From Campanula takesimana (Eukaryota; Streptophyta; Magnoliopsida; Asterales; Campanulaceae), in NCBI GenBank assembly GCA_026119855.1, contig JAOWBW010000281.1, positions 682,001 to 746,000 of the forward strand: DNA of 64,000 nt. The letters run 5' to 3'. Below are positions 32,028 to 47,000 of the stretch, piece by piece. A program made the position numbers and the translations under genes. The stretch's first letter is position 1. Every line of letters begins with the position of its first letter. The notes below the pieces were generated by a model that saw only the letters and a program-made list of their open reading frames with translations, searched no databases and had not been told where the DNA came from.

Positions 32028-35000
32028 ATGCAAAGGTATCATGCTGGAAGCTGCACAAGTGCAGTTAATAACAATGGGATTGGTGGGCCATCAACGAGAG
32101 ATGTGCGAGCTGAGCCGTCCTCACTCTCATCTAACTTCCCGTTGAATCATAGGTAACTGTTTTTATGTTATGTAATTTATAACTGTTGATAAATATCTCT
32201 CCCTTTATATCTGCTCATAACCCTCCCAACCATGCTGTGTTATTCTGAACAAATTACCCCTTACGACTTTCTTCCTGTGATAAAAGAAGAATTGATATTG
32301 GAAGGAAAAAAATATTACAAAATGGTGAAGACAAAATCTCCTTTTAAAAGCAAAATAAAAGAGAAATAAAAAAGTGTATTGCAATGTAGCCTATCACTCA
32401 ACATAAAGTCATAAACTGTCTAATGGTAAGTAGCTCTCCAATCCCTAAACAAGTCAGTCAAAAATAGTCCTCAAAAAGCTCCAAAAGCCGAGGCTTACAA
32501 GGAAGCTAGACGACAATCCTCTCCTTGTGTAGAAAAATTGATAATGATCTACTCTCGATAATCCTGGCTTTCCGTTCCATCTATATACACCGCAATGTCT
32601 CAAAAACCTGTACCAACATAATCTACTTGTGTCACTATCCTTTTGAAATCCTGAGAATTGAATAGAAAAAAAAGTATTCACCGTTGAAGGAAAATCCAGC
32701 TCCCCCAATATTGAAACTACTCACAAAAAAGTCTCCTAGCATCTATAAGCAATGCCATAGCTTATGAGCAATGACCATGAGTGTCTTGTTCAAGACAGTA
32801 TTTGAGATTATATATTGGTCTGTGGGCAGCAGCTTCACAGTTTGTAGGTTCGTTAGACCTTGTGTTGCGCTCCAATATAGTTTTTCAATTGCATTTAATC
32901 TAATTTACTTCTTTTCTTATGAAATAAGAAAAGAAATAAAGAAGGTATACTTATATCTCATTAGGTTTCTATATAATCATACTTGGTTCGCACACAATCT
33001 TTTCACTGAATCTTACTTTTTTACTTGAGATAATCATGTGTAAGTGATACATATTTTCTAATCTAAATTGTGTATTTCTTCAAAGTGGAACTCATACATT
33101 CATTGAATAGCTAAGATACAAATGACTCACTTTTTTTTTTCTATTGCATTTCCCATGCTGTTAAGCTTAAGAAAACAATTTTTAGGTGATTTTATTTATT
33201 TTGAGGAAGTCACATTTGTGTCAATGGATTAATTGTGCTAAGGTGTTTCTCTGTGTGTGTGTTTGTGTGTGTGCATCCCATTTTACGCTCTTCCCATAGT
33301 TTGGAGAAGATTATTTTCAGTTTCTTTCACTAGGAAAAGACAAAAGTAGAAGGCTCCTTATACAGTCTTACCTACATTTGTCCAAATATTCAAGGAAAAC
33401 ACAATAAACCATTTTTCATATCTTTCTGTGGGCAGAAAATGACTCCACAAGACATCATAACAGTATTTGGAAGTTCTGCTTGAGTTATTTTTATTACCAC
33501 TCCTAGATCCTTTGTACACTATCCTTTGAGTTTTATATAGTTTAAATGATCATACTAGAAAATATATGGCGCTCGATATGGAGACCTTCTTTTAGAAAGA
33601 ATTATATTATTCTTTTGTCCCAACCCTATCTGTTCCGTATCCACCGTTGCACAAACTGAGAAAAGTACAGATGTATATCTGGTAGGTGCTCTTGTTTATG
33701 TGTATCCTTAAGCATTCGTAAACGGTATTTCTTGGGTACTGACACGTCACTCATTTTGGAGCATCATGCTTTGTAGATTCATTCTGATTTGTGGCAAAAT
33801 ATTCTGGACTTCTTAAAACCAGCATTAGGTAGTTTTTAATAGAAGCCATCAATTCTATTATTGTTCTTATGTGTGCCAGTTAGTACACAAAAGGAAATTA
33901 ATCAAACTTCACTGGGGCACTGTTTTTACGTGATAAAATATTGCCTAAAAAGTGAAATACAAGTTTTTAGTTTCTTGCTTAATCATTTATTTGTCTACTC
34001 AAAACCAGAGTCACCCCAAACAGCCTTTACTATTCATTGATACCTCTTAAACTAACAGATTAAATGGGTTTGATACTTTCTGAAATTATGGGAACGTGGA
34101 CATAAGTTAGGGTTTAGTGAAGTGGTTAATGCCTAAACTTTAAGAGATTGTATCTTATTGTGTTGGCCAGGCACTTTTTGATTTATGTTTAGCTAATTTA
34201 ATTGCGTTCAGGATAAAGCTATATTTTTAAAATTTATAGGCAGAGTTATGGAAAGGAAAGCGGGGGTCGAATCTCATGATTTTTGAAACTGGGGGATGCA
34301 GCACGTGATGATGTTGTTAGGATGCAGCGAATTTCCAAATATGCACGTGGGTTCTCCGACTATCGGTTAACAGAGAAACTTATGAAACTAAAGCTACTAG
34401 GAGTTTGAGATCTTCATATTGTTCCTTTTCTTACTGTATAATTTGGGATTTCGAATTATATCTAAATATGGCATCAAAACAATTTTAATGAGAATCTTGA
34501 CATTACGAAAGGTCTGATGGCTTTGTGTTTGAATGGTTGTAAATCATAATGGAAAGAGGCCTAATTATATAGTCAAGTACGAAAGAGGTTCGTCCTTTGT
34601 CACATTTTCTTAGTAAAGAGGCATGTGGACAAGTAGTTGGGGGTGCAAAACAGATTTTCTCTAGGATTGATGTAGGGAAGTGATAAAGCCAATAACTGTT
34701 TTCTTTTTAATGGGACAATGTTTTTCAATTGTTGGGTCTTTCAAATCAGATTGGTCAATCACTCATTGTCTAAATAATTGATGAGTTGTTAGTAAAGAAC
34801 CTAGGTTTGTCATTTCTTATTGACTCTCCCTACTAAGTCAGTGGCACGAAATTCAATGCAATCATGTAAGAAAAGTACAATTCTTACTTAGGTTGCTGTT
34901 GAAGGGAACTGGGAATTGGAGCAAGTGCTCGACTCTTATATACTTGTGTTTCACTTTATTTTTTCTTCTCATCCACTTACTCCTGGCAATATCAAGTTTT

Positions 35001-38000
35001 GTGAAGGGAAACGCCAATTGGCTGCATTTGAATGATCTAACAATATTGCCATGTACATAGGTTAGTGGTTTTGATTTAATTAAAGGCTTTATCCATGGCT
35101 CCAACAGAATTTTATAGACATAATGCTGAAGTTTTCTTAGGTGGGGTGCTCTATTGATAAGCAGATTGCCAATCACGATAGTGTTTGGTCTTCAACAACC
35201 CTATCAAAGAAGATACAACAATACATGGTGTCAATTCAAATTTGTTTAATTAGGAATTGGAGATAGACAGGTCCGACGCATATTCATGTGGAGGGTGAGT
35301 CTGATAAGGATGAGGATGGATATCTACATGCGGATGTTTTAGATTGACGAGGTCAACGCTGAATCCCTGATATAGTCAATCAGGGGTCGGAAAGATGGTT
35401 GATTTGAGATGGTGAGATAGGACTACTAGTTTATGGTTCAAAACTTCAAATTATTATGATGGTGGGGAGGTAGGACTCATTTGGAGCTCTATTGAGCAGG
35501 AGGGATCACTTGTGGGAATTTTTAGCAAGATTGTACTTTCACGAGGAGCAGTTGATGCCAAGGGACAAACATCAAATTAAAGCTTATGTCCTCCTCGTGA
35601 ATGACAAATCAATCAGGAAAGAATTTCTTCCATTTTCAAGAAATTCCTTGATGTGCCAGAATCTAGGTGTTGTTCAAGAGGGAGAAGTAGATACAAGTAT
35701 TGTTCATTGAGACACTGGGGAAAGAAACCTAGGCAACCCGATTTGAGTTATTTCTCAATTGGTAATCAAGTTGGTAATACTGTAGGGAGTGATTGTTGGG
35801 GTGTGATCAGCAACTGGTAAGAGAGACGGAGCTCTAGAGAGATGCTTAGGCTGATATTTTCTGCAACTTATGGGGAAACTTGCCCTCGTAGCAGAGGCGA
35901 TACTAAGTTGTGGATCATGTTTGCAGTTCAATTGTTTTACATGGTCATTTTGTTTGTTATTTTGAGGTGTTAGCTGGGGTTTTGTTGCACCTGTTCATGT
36001 GGTACAATTGGTGGATTTCTAACCGGTTTCTACATTTTCCTCTTATACTCCCTCCGTCCCATTTTAAGAGTCAAAAAATGGGTGGGTTCAAGAATTAAGG
36101 AAAAGGTGATGTGTTGTGAGTGTTGATAGTTGGGTATGAGAGAGAAAGTGGGATAGAGAAGAGTTAGTGGATAATTGTTGTATGACATGTAGGACCCACT
36201 TTCCATTTTAGGATTTTGACTCTTAAAATGGGTAGCCCTTTTTGAAAATATTTTGACTCTTAAAATGGGACGGAGGGAGTATACGAATTCTACCTTCTCT
36301 ACCCTAATTTTGAGAATATTTGAACTTCAATTGATTGAAGTATCCTGCTAATGTATAAATGACACAACAACAGTCGTTCCGTAAATCCCATTCTGTTTGA
36401 GTCAAACTGAAGGAAGCTGTGGTTTCTTATCCTCACATCTCTAGTCATTACTCAAGTATCAAAACTTTAATCTGTGAGTATGTTTCGCATGCTTACTTAT
36501 AATGAGGCTGCATGAGTGTCTTTAAAATAAACTCAGGATTCAGTGTGTACCGTTTTCTAGCGATGCTCTACATTGACTTTTAGTTCACTTTATTTGTTCC
36601 TGTTATTTTAACCTTTCAATCATATTCTTGTTGATTTTTTCTTCAAAAAATCATTAGAAGAAAAGTCTTGGAATGGGGAAGGGAAGAATAATGATGATAT
36701 AAGATATGTGTAAAGTTGATTTCTTGGTTTTGAATGACTATTATTTTGGAATAAACAAGTGGCTTAATTACAACCATATTTTCTCTTTAAAACAGGCCTG
36801 AAGTCTCAGTTTTATGTTTATTTTCCTGAAATTTTAGGGTCTTGATTCCTCATGCAGCTTAAGCTGTCTCTTTTTGTTTAGAACTGTACTGGACAGGGGC
36901 ATCCTTTTATTGGTTTTCCTGTTGTCCTTGTAATTTGTACTCTGTCAATTCAGTATCCAAACTTCGGTTGCAATATGATTAATATTTAAGGTCATTGGAA
37001 TTCTTTTTTGGTCCTTCAGTTTATTTTTTTAGATATGTTTCTGCTATTTGTTTAAAAAGTTCACCACATAAAAGATTTTTATCTGACGCTGTTCTGTTTT
37101 TTTTCCCTTTTCCAGACGGTCTTTGCAGCCTACACCATACAAATTGAAGTGTGAAAAGGAGTCCTTGAATTCCCGGTAATACCCACAACCTGTATTTGGT
37201 GTGCCATCAATTGAGTGCTATTCCATGTTTCTTTTCCCCCCAAATGTTATTTTTAAACAAATACAGTATGCCAATTAAACTGTGTTAAGTATTTTGGAGC
37301 TTAACTTATTTTGCTGTTTATTGGACCATATTTTAGACTATGATTTATCCCTCCTCTTACTTCTAACTTCTATCTGACTACTGATTATCTATAATGTTAT
37401 GGTGTTGATCCTCCTGTTCGTTCTCATATTTACCTTCAATTTGGATAATGTTTTTCTTTTATATCAGACTTGGGCCACCAGATTTTCACACTCCAACTCC
37501 AATTTGCCCCGAGGAAACCCTTACCAAGGAATATGTACAAGCTGGATACAGAGAGACTGTTGAGGGGCTTGAGGTATAAATTTAGAGATATAACTGTTAT
37601 TGCTTTATTTTGACTTCTGTGTTAGGAAGCTAGATGTCGATCATAAGCTGTCTACTTACACTTTAAGTACCTTACACGTTCCAATATTAAGGTTATATAA
37701 GGCAAGTAATATCTGGCGGTCACTAAACTACATTTTTGGCCTTGTTCCATTTTTTTGTTGTTAAAAGTGGGGCATGAGATTTTGTCTGAAAAATGCAGTC
37801 AATGATGGCTGAATGATAAAACTCGATATTGATTATTCATCACGTTTTTTAAATTGCTAATAGTGTGCCAATAGAATTTGTTGATTCACCAAAGCTGGCA
37901 TTTTTGTAACCCCTTCTTTGATTTGGAAGAATATAGTATGAAAGAGGTGTCAGAGGTCGAAAAATACTCTGTTGGTTACGCAGAGAAGAAAGCAGCATAT

Positions 38001-41000
38001 TGGGAGGACCACTAAATGGTTTTTATAGGTGCCTTATTACGCAGTCAATATATTAGCAGAATGGGCCGAGCTCATTTGAATGTTAATAAGAGTGTTTGAG
38101 CCGCATTTTTGCACAATTGTGACATGTTTTCCTAGAGCAAGTACATCACTAAAACTGCTAATGCGCCATTGCTTATCCCTATGATACTCGGACTCGGATA
38201 CGGGTGTCCGACACGGGTACGGATCCGAGGGTCGGATCCTCGAAATCTCAAAATTAGGGACTCGGGGACACGTTTTAGAAGGGTCCGGAACATGAATTTG
38301 GACTCGGTATATCACTATAGGTTATAAAAAATTAGTGGTAAATTTATGTCAATAAATTATTTAACTACATATGAGAATTAACTTAATGCCAATTAAAAAG
38401 TACTACTATGTTATAAAGGTACTGAACTTAATTAATTGTATTTAAATTGTTCCACAATTAGGGAGATTCTGTGTATACCATGTACAGTGTTAGCATTCAG
38501 TATTCTTATCTTTATTTTCAAAACCAGATTCTTATCTTTTCAAAATCTCCTTTCTCTCTCCTCTTTCCTCTCTCCTTACTGTCCCACCCTTCTCATTCTC
38601 TCTCTCTCTCTCTCCCCGCACATTCGCTGTCTCTCTTTACTCTCTTTTACGTTTCTCTTTCTCCCTCCTATGCGTTCCACAAGGACGCCTCGTCTTTCTC
38701 TCTGTCTTGCAATCTTCAAGCGTCGACCATCACCAATCGGCAACGACGACATTGGCCAGCTTCACCTATCAGTGATGACGACACCGGCGAAGACCCCGAC
38801 GACCATCCCCGATCGAGCCTGGTACGGCGCCCTAAAATGGCGAGTCCGAGCATCATAGGCTTATCCTGTCATTTGAAAAGAACAGCGTAAAATCGGAAGA
38901 CGTGTTGTAAGTAAGCATGAAAGTAAAGGTTCCATTTATTCTCTAGAGGAGAGAGTGACCCAATTAAGTGACACAATTTGTTTGTCTGTTTCCCTTTCCT
39001 TGCGATCTTTCCTTTCGTTACCACTTGTTATCATCATCGTCGTTATCTTGATTATTTTAAATCTCAATTTTTGGATTTGAAGCGGCAGAAGCTATATGTT
39101 CACATGCATTTTTCCCCTTTTTGTGATGCTATTTCTAGAGATTAATCATAAAAACAATTTCATGAATAGTTTACTCCCTCTGTCCAAAAATGATGTTCCC
39201 ACTTTTTTTGATTGTTTGAATGAATTTTGAGCAATAATTTTACAACAATTTCATTATCCTAATGAAAATTAGAACTTGATATCGATGCACCAATATAAAT
39301 ATTATCAATAATAGTTGTTGATTTTTCAAGGATAATTAAATTAACCTATAATCATTGCTCAAAGTTCATTCAAACAAAAAAAAAAGTGGGAACATCATTC
39401 GGGGACAAAGGGAGTATGTTGTTACCTTCTTGAGTGCATTATCTGATTGAACGTGTTTGACTATGTGATCAGGAATCTAGAGAGATTTCTCTAACACAGG
39501 TTCACAATTTCACAACACCTGTTATCAATAAGTGCAAGGAGGTAAGTATGTTGAAATATGTTGCTAGAAGTTCAGACAGTCTTACTGGTTACAACAAGGC
39601 CATGTTTATGTTTACCTTTTCAATATGCTTATTTTACAGGCAATCAGAAAATATCATAGGGCCATCAACGAATCTCGTGCTCAGAAACGGAAGGTGATGT
39701 TCATTTCTCTTATTTTTGAGAAAGTACGCTATGTATGAACTAACTAGAAATCCTGTCCCCTATTGAGCTTGTTCTCTCTTGTTTATTCTGACGCGTGCTT
39801 AATTATCGGACTGATATGAATATTTTTGTACATATCTGTTCGATGTTAAGTGAAATTAATTAAAACTTGAACTTGTAATGATGTACAGGCTGGTCAAGTT
39901 TATGGAGTGCCTCTTTCTGGTGATTTATTAAGTAAGCCTGGCGTCTTTCCTGAACAGAAGACCTGCGGGGAAGACTTTCGGAAGAAATGGCTTGAGGTAT
40001 GTCCTTAATTATTCACGGAACTACATTCTGTTCAATTCATATTAGTGTTAATTGAAGATGTAATCATTCATATTACTCAAGTGCACTCCTTTGGTTCACT
40101 AGGAACCATTGAAGCATAAGCGATACTGCTCGGATGATTATGTTCTTTGAAGTGTTCAGGGAAATAACTTATTACGATCCATGTTTTTTTGTCTGTTTTA
40201 CAATGTGCTGCTCTTTTCCAACCCCTCATATTGTTTATTGAATTACTTATTTTTGTTGTTTTTTCTTAGTTTAGTAAGGTCATCTGTGGTTCAACTTCCT
40301 AGAAGTTGTGATGGATCAGTTCAGTCAATTTTTTTTTTTTTTTGAGTCCTGTTGTTTTGAAATTCATTTAAGGAAGAGAAGTCTCAGGGGAACTCGTTTC
40401 ATTTATAGTTTTTGGGTGGTGAATATATAGGACAAGGGTACAGAGGGATCTTTGTTAGCAAGTGCGATTGCCTCACGCAGTAGATTCGTTCATTTCTCTG
40501 GCACAAACTTCTGCATTAGGTTTGAGATGAAGTGATTTTTTCATTGCCTTTAATGGGGGATTTTTTGAGATATGCTCATTTCACAGAGGGGTGAAACGTC
40601 CATCATGATTTCTTTTGAAAGGCACTGTTTCTGTAGTTAAAAACGTTTATTGGTGGAGTGAATAACACATCAAATAACATTTCACTTTTGCTTTTGATAT
40701 GGGATTAACTTCGCTTTTAGATGTAAGCACGTGCACAATTTATAATTGGGTGATGGGAATAGCTGCAACTTGCCATTTGAGTGTGGGCTAACTTTCTTGT
40801 TCTCAAGTTTCCACCGGCTGAAATTAGTTTTGATTCTTTACCCACGAACTGTAAATCAGAGTTGTGCTACACTTCTACCGATGTACCCCGTGATTGATTG
40901 CTACTTCTAAGTCAACCAATCAGTGCTGGTCAAACATTACAGTCTTATTAGATGATTTTGAAACACTGAGTGGAACTTTTTTGTTTCATTTTTTTTTCTG

Positions 41001-44000
41001 TAAGCACTGGTTGGAATCATGTTATATTGTTTCCGTATGCTTATCACATTCTTCATAAATTATGACAACAATCTTCCCAATCCTATGGAACATCTCCACC
41101 ATCAAACAAGAAGTCAAATATGTGATAGGATGTTGATGAATTCGAGTAATTGTTCTTTTAAGTATTCATATGTCAATACTTTTATTTTGGAGCTTTAACC
41201 ATCTTTAGATTATTAACATAAGATTTAATTCCTTATTTCTTATAATTCTGATCTTTCTTCTACAGGGTTTATCTCAGCAGCATAAGCGTTTACGGTCTCT
41301 AGCTGATCTTGTTCCTCATAATTATAGGAGAAAATCACTTATTGAAGTACTTATTAGAAATAATGTTCCGCTACTGAGGGCAACTTGGTTTATCAAAGTT
41401 ACGTACTTGAATCAGGTACATGATCATTAGCGCTTGTTTCAATTTGGGTACTTAGCTTTTCCTTATTTGAATGTTTATTGTTTTATATTGCAGGTACGGC
41501 CTGGATCTTCTAGCATTTCGTCTGGGGGCCCTGACAAGATTCAGCTTTCCCGATCAGAGCAGTGGACCAGAGATGTTATTGAATACTTGCAGTATCTCCT
41601 GGATGAATTTGTCTCACGAAATAGCTCCCACTCCAATCTACATACTAGAGATAGATCCCAAGGTGGATATACTGGATCATTGCAGCACAAAAATGATTCA
41701 GTGCCAGCACTGGTTGATGGCGAGGAGCCATCCTTACATTTTAAATGGTGGTATGTGGTGCGAATTATTCAGTGGCATCATGTGGAGGGGCTGGTTATTC
41801 CTTCTCTAATCATTGATTGGGTTCTCAATCAACTGCAGGTATTGCTTTCTTGGAGCTCTTTGTATATTATTAATGTATTTATTCGAAGGTTGGAGTCGGA
41901 TCCAACCCCTCAATTTTTTTTATTTTTTTCTTGAGAAGTAATCAGTCTTGCATTTGTTGATTTCATATTTGTTTCGTTTCAGGAGAAAGATTTGCTTGGA
42001 ATATTGCAGTTGTTATTGCCCATCATATACGGTGTTATAGAAACTGTTGTCCTATCACAAACTTATGTTCGCTCTCTTGTTAGAATAGCTATTCACTTTA
42101 TCCAGGAACCTTCTCCTGTTGGTTCTGACCTAGTGGATAATTCTCGGAGGGCTTATACTATATCTGCTCTAGTCGAGATGCTGCGATACTTGATATTAGC
42201 TGCACCCGATACTTTTGTTGGTTTGAATTGCTTTCCTTTGCCATCATGTGTCGTATCTAACATGGTGAATGAGGGTGGTTTCTTATCAAGAATAGTTGAG
42301 GAAACTGGGAAAATTGAAGGTGGTCCGGTGGAAGGTGATAATCAGGGCCAGTCATTGTCAATCGCTTGTGTTGTATCATCGATTCAGAAACGTGTGGACA
42401 AGATTGCCCGGGCTGCCACACCTGGCCATCCAGGTCACAATATGGCTAAAGCCGTGCAAGTATTGGATAGGGCTCTTACACTAGGAGATGTGATGGGGGC
42501 ATATACGTGTATGTTTGAAGATTTATGTGACGGAGCAGTTGATGAAAAGTGGATAGCAGCTGTTAGCCCGTGTTTACGTTCGTCACTGAAGTGGATTGGG
42601 GCAGTTAGCTCTTCGTTTGTTTCTTCTATATTTTTTATTTGTGAGTGGGCAACTTGTGATTTCAGGGATTTTCGGTCCAACCCCCCTCATGGCCTTAAAT
42701 TCACTGGCAGAAGAGACTTTTCTCAGGTATATATTGCTATTCAGCTTTTTGAGCTGAAGACGAGACATGTGCGAAGCTCACTCAGATGCAAGAGTGATAT
42801 CACCACCGGAACCAATGCCTCAAGAAAAGGTCCCGGTGAGATGAACAAAGAGTCTTGCAGGACTACCGTCAATGTATTTGAATTCGAACACAAGTCAATT
42901 GGTCTCCACAGAAAAGTCAAATTATCAGAAATTTTTGAAAGCCCAGGCCCTTTACATGATATTTTCGTGTGCTGGATTGATCAACATGATGCGCACACTG
43001 CAGAAGGTTCAAAGCGCCTTCAGCTACTCGTGATTGAACTTGCTCGAGCAGGAATTTTTTACCCTCAAGCATATGTACGGCAGTTGATTGTTAGTGGAAT
43101 TACAGACAGGAATGATTCTTCTGCTGACTTGGACAGACGCAAGAGACATTATAAAATTTTGAAGCAAATGCCTGGTCCGTACATTCGAGATGCTCTGGAA
43201 GAAGCAAAAATCACTGATGATTCTGTACTCACAGAAGCCATTCGTGTTTATTCAAATGAGCGCCGTTTATTGCTTCGTGAGCTTCTGGACCAACCGAAGG
43301 TGAAGATATCTGCAAATAACTCCTTACAGAAACACAGGGGCCATCTAAGTTCGTTATCTATTGACCACTGGAAAACTATGACATTGCCATCCAACTCGTT
43401 ATCTGGGAAAAATATGAATCGAGTTACTGAGATTGAAGAACTGAAGGCATCTATTTCAGTGTTGTTGCTGTTCCCGAACTCTTGTTCTACTTCTACAGTG
43501 AATGGGCTTGATGAATCTCAAGTGAGTGTTAAGAGATCCAATGGGTCTACTGGCATTAGAACCGATTTAGCAGAAGGAACACCTGGTTGTGAAGAGTGCA
43601 GAAAGGCAAAAAGGCAAAAAATAAGTGAAGAAAAGAATACGTACCCTCAGGGGCAATTTGGTGATGAAGACATTTGGTGGGTGAGAAAGGGGCTTAAGTC
43701 CTTGGAATCTTCTCGTCCTGATCCACCACCTGTCAAGCAAGTCAAACAGGCACCAAGAGGTAGACAAAAGGTCGTGCGTAAAACTCAAAGTCTGGCTCAA
43801 TTAGCAGCTGCCAGGATCGAAGGTAGCCAAGGTGCATCAACTAGTCACATGTGTGAGAGTAGAATAAGCTGCCCCCACCATAGTGATGATTCTAAACCGT
43901 TGGATGGAAAACCGGCCTCTTCTGGGGATATTGTCTCGATTGGAAAATCACTAAAACAGCTGAGATTGGTCGAGCAGAGGGCTCTAACGGCGTGGTTGTT

Positions 44001-47000
44001 ATCTCTTGTTAGGCAGCTTGTTGAAGAGACTGAAAAGACTGTAATGCCCTCTCCTGCAGTTGATGAGCGGGGCTCTGCTCGATGGAAGCTTGGTGAGGAT
44101 GGGTTATCTGCTATATTGTACCTGATGGATGTTTCTAATGAGTTGGCTTCTGCAGCCAAATTTCTTATCTGGCTGTTGCCAAAGGTTCCCACCAATACCC
44201 ATTCGACAATTCATGGCGGGAGGAACACTATGATGGTACCAAGGAATGCGGAAAACCAAGTATTTGCGGTTGGAGAGGCATTTGTTTTATCATCTCTCAG
44301 GAGGTTGGCTCTCACTCTCAATCTTTATTTAATTACCCATGAGCAGTTTCCCTTACTATTTTGGCAAGTTATGATTTTTAAGAAAACTAGTTGGTGTATG
44401 CTTCCTTTCTTTTGATTTGGTTATTCGTCAGATTCATGTGTTTAAAGTTGTCACTGTTGTGAGTCTTTGTAGACTGGAATTAGTTCATTTTTTCCATCTT
44501 AAACAGTATTGCATACTCCCTAATCCCAGCAGAAGTGAGACTTTTTTATTTGGTCCGTCCCACTACTAGTGAGACTGCCCAAAATGGAAATGTTTTAATA
44601 TATTTATATTCATCCTACCCCTCCATTTAACCCTACTCATTCTCTCTTTTCATTTTCCACCACTCAATTTATTCAACCAACATACTATATAACCCACTCA
44701 TTCTCTCTCTTCATTTTCTATCACATATATTACTTTTTCTTAATTAGTATGCCCACTCTAGTCCTACTTGTGCTGGGACGGAGGGAGAATATGCCTGTTC
44801 TTCAGCCTATCACCTTCATATATAACTGTAATTATATGCAAGTGATTTCTTATTCTTAGGGCAAGAAAACTGTTTTTGATTCTTCTTCATTGCTTCTTGC
44901 TTCAGATATGAAAACATGCTTGTTGCTGCTGATCTTATTCCTGAAACCCTATCTGCTGCAATGCACCGTGCTGCAGCAGTTATGGCCTCTAATGGAAGGG
45001 TTTCAGGTTCTGCATCCATAGTTTTTGCTAGACACCTGTTCAAGAAATATGGCAATACAATGAGGGTTGTTGAATGGTTTAAGAACTTCAAGGTGACATT
45101 CGACAAAAGACTTTCTTCTGAACTTGAATCTGGAAAGTCAGCAGACGGAGAATTTGGCTTCCCCCTAGGTGTCCCCGCGGGTGTTGAAGACTTTGATGAT
45201 TTCTTACGCCAAAAAATAAGTGGTGTTCGAGTGTCTAGAGTGGGTCTGAGCATGAGAGATACTGTGCAAAGGCATGTTGATGAGGCTTTTCACTCTTTTT
45301 ATGGCAAAGAGAGAAAGCCTTTTGCGGTTGGTTCAATTAAAAGCCCGGGTCCCGAGAAATTGGATGATGGAAATCAGATAGCTCAACAAATAGTTATAGG
45401 TTTATTGGACTGCATGAGGCAAACTGGAGGTGCAGCACAAGAAGGAGATCCTACATTGGTGTCCTTTGCTATTTCTGCAATTGTTTGTAACATTGGGCAA
45501 GTTATAGCAAAAATACCTGATTTAAATGTTAATTCTCCAAGCTTTAGGCCTACTACTGGTTTAAATTTCGCACGGAAAATGTTGCACATTCATTGGACTT
45601 GCCTATCGCTTCTCAAGGATGCACTTGGAGAACGTCAAAGCCGTGTCTTTGAGATAGCCCTTGCAACGGAAGCTTCTTCTGCCCTTGCACAAGTGATCTC
45701 CCCTTCAAAGGGTTCTAATGTGAACTTATCTAATGACGTTTCGAATAATTCTACAAAACCAATTCTGGGTAGGGCCGGAAAAATGATGGCTGCTGTATCT
45801 GCACTAGTTGTCGGTGCTGTTCTCCAGGGAATCTCAACCCTTGAAAGAATGGTATCAGTTTTTAGATTAAAGGAAGGATTGGATGTGATTCCGTTTGTCA
45901 GGAGTATGAGGTCAAATTCAAATGGGAGTGCGCGTTCAGTGGGGGCAACGAAGGTGGACAACACTGTTGAAGTCTCTGTGCACTGGTTTAGAGTCCTTGT
46001 TGGGAACTGTAGGAGTGTTTGTGACGGACTCATCTTGGACCTTCTTGGAGAAGCTTCTGTTGTAGCTTTATCAAGAATGCAGCGACTTCTCCCTCTTAAC
46101 TTGGTGTTTCCACCTGCATATTCCATTTTTGGGTATCTTATATGGAGGCGATTCATACTTAATGCTAATGTCGCAACCCGCGATGAAATTCACCAGTTGT
46201 ATCAATCCTTAACCTCGGCTATTGGTGATGCAATAAAGCACCTGCCTTTTCGTGATGTTTGTTTGAGGGACAGTGTTAGCTTTTATGATCTTGTTTCTTC
46301 AGATGCTACTGATTCAGAGTTTGCAGCGATGCTAGACTTGAGTGGTTCAGATATGCATACAAAATCCATGGCCTTTGTGCCTTTGCGTTCAAGACTTTTT
46401 CTAAATGCGATTATTGATTGTAAAATGCCGTCTGTCCAACAAGAAGAAAACGGAACGAAACTTCAAGATAAGCTCGTGCATATTTTGGATACCTTGCAGC
46501 CTGCAAAGTTCCATTGGCAGTGGCTCGAGCTCCGTCTTCTCTTAAACGAGCAAGCCCTCATTGATAAAATGGAAGCTCATGATACTTCTTTAGTTGAAGC
46601 TTTGCGCTCGATCTCACCAAATCATGACAAAACTGTTGCTTCTGAGAATGAAAGCAACTTCATTGAGATCATTCTGACAAGGTTGCTTGTCAGACCTGAC
46701 GCTTCTCCCCTTTATTCGGAGGTGGTACATCTTTTAGGAAGGTCACTTGAGGATTCAATGCTGTTGCAAGCCAAATGGTTGCTTGGAGGCCTCGATGTTC
46801 TTTTTGGACGGAAGTCTATTAGGCAACGGCTTATTAACAAATCTGAGAGTAAAAGTCTTTCAACAAAGGCCCAGTTTTGGAAGCCATGGGGATGGTGTCT
46901 CTCTAATGTTGATCATTCAATGAACAAGGGGCATAAAAGTAAGTTTGAAGTGACCTCCATTGAAGAAGGAGAAGTAGTTGACGAAGGGACGGACTCTAAG

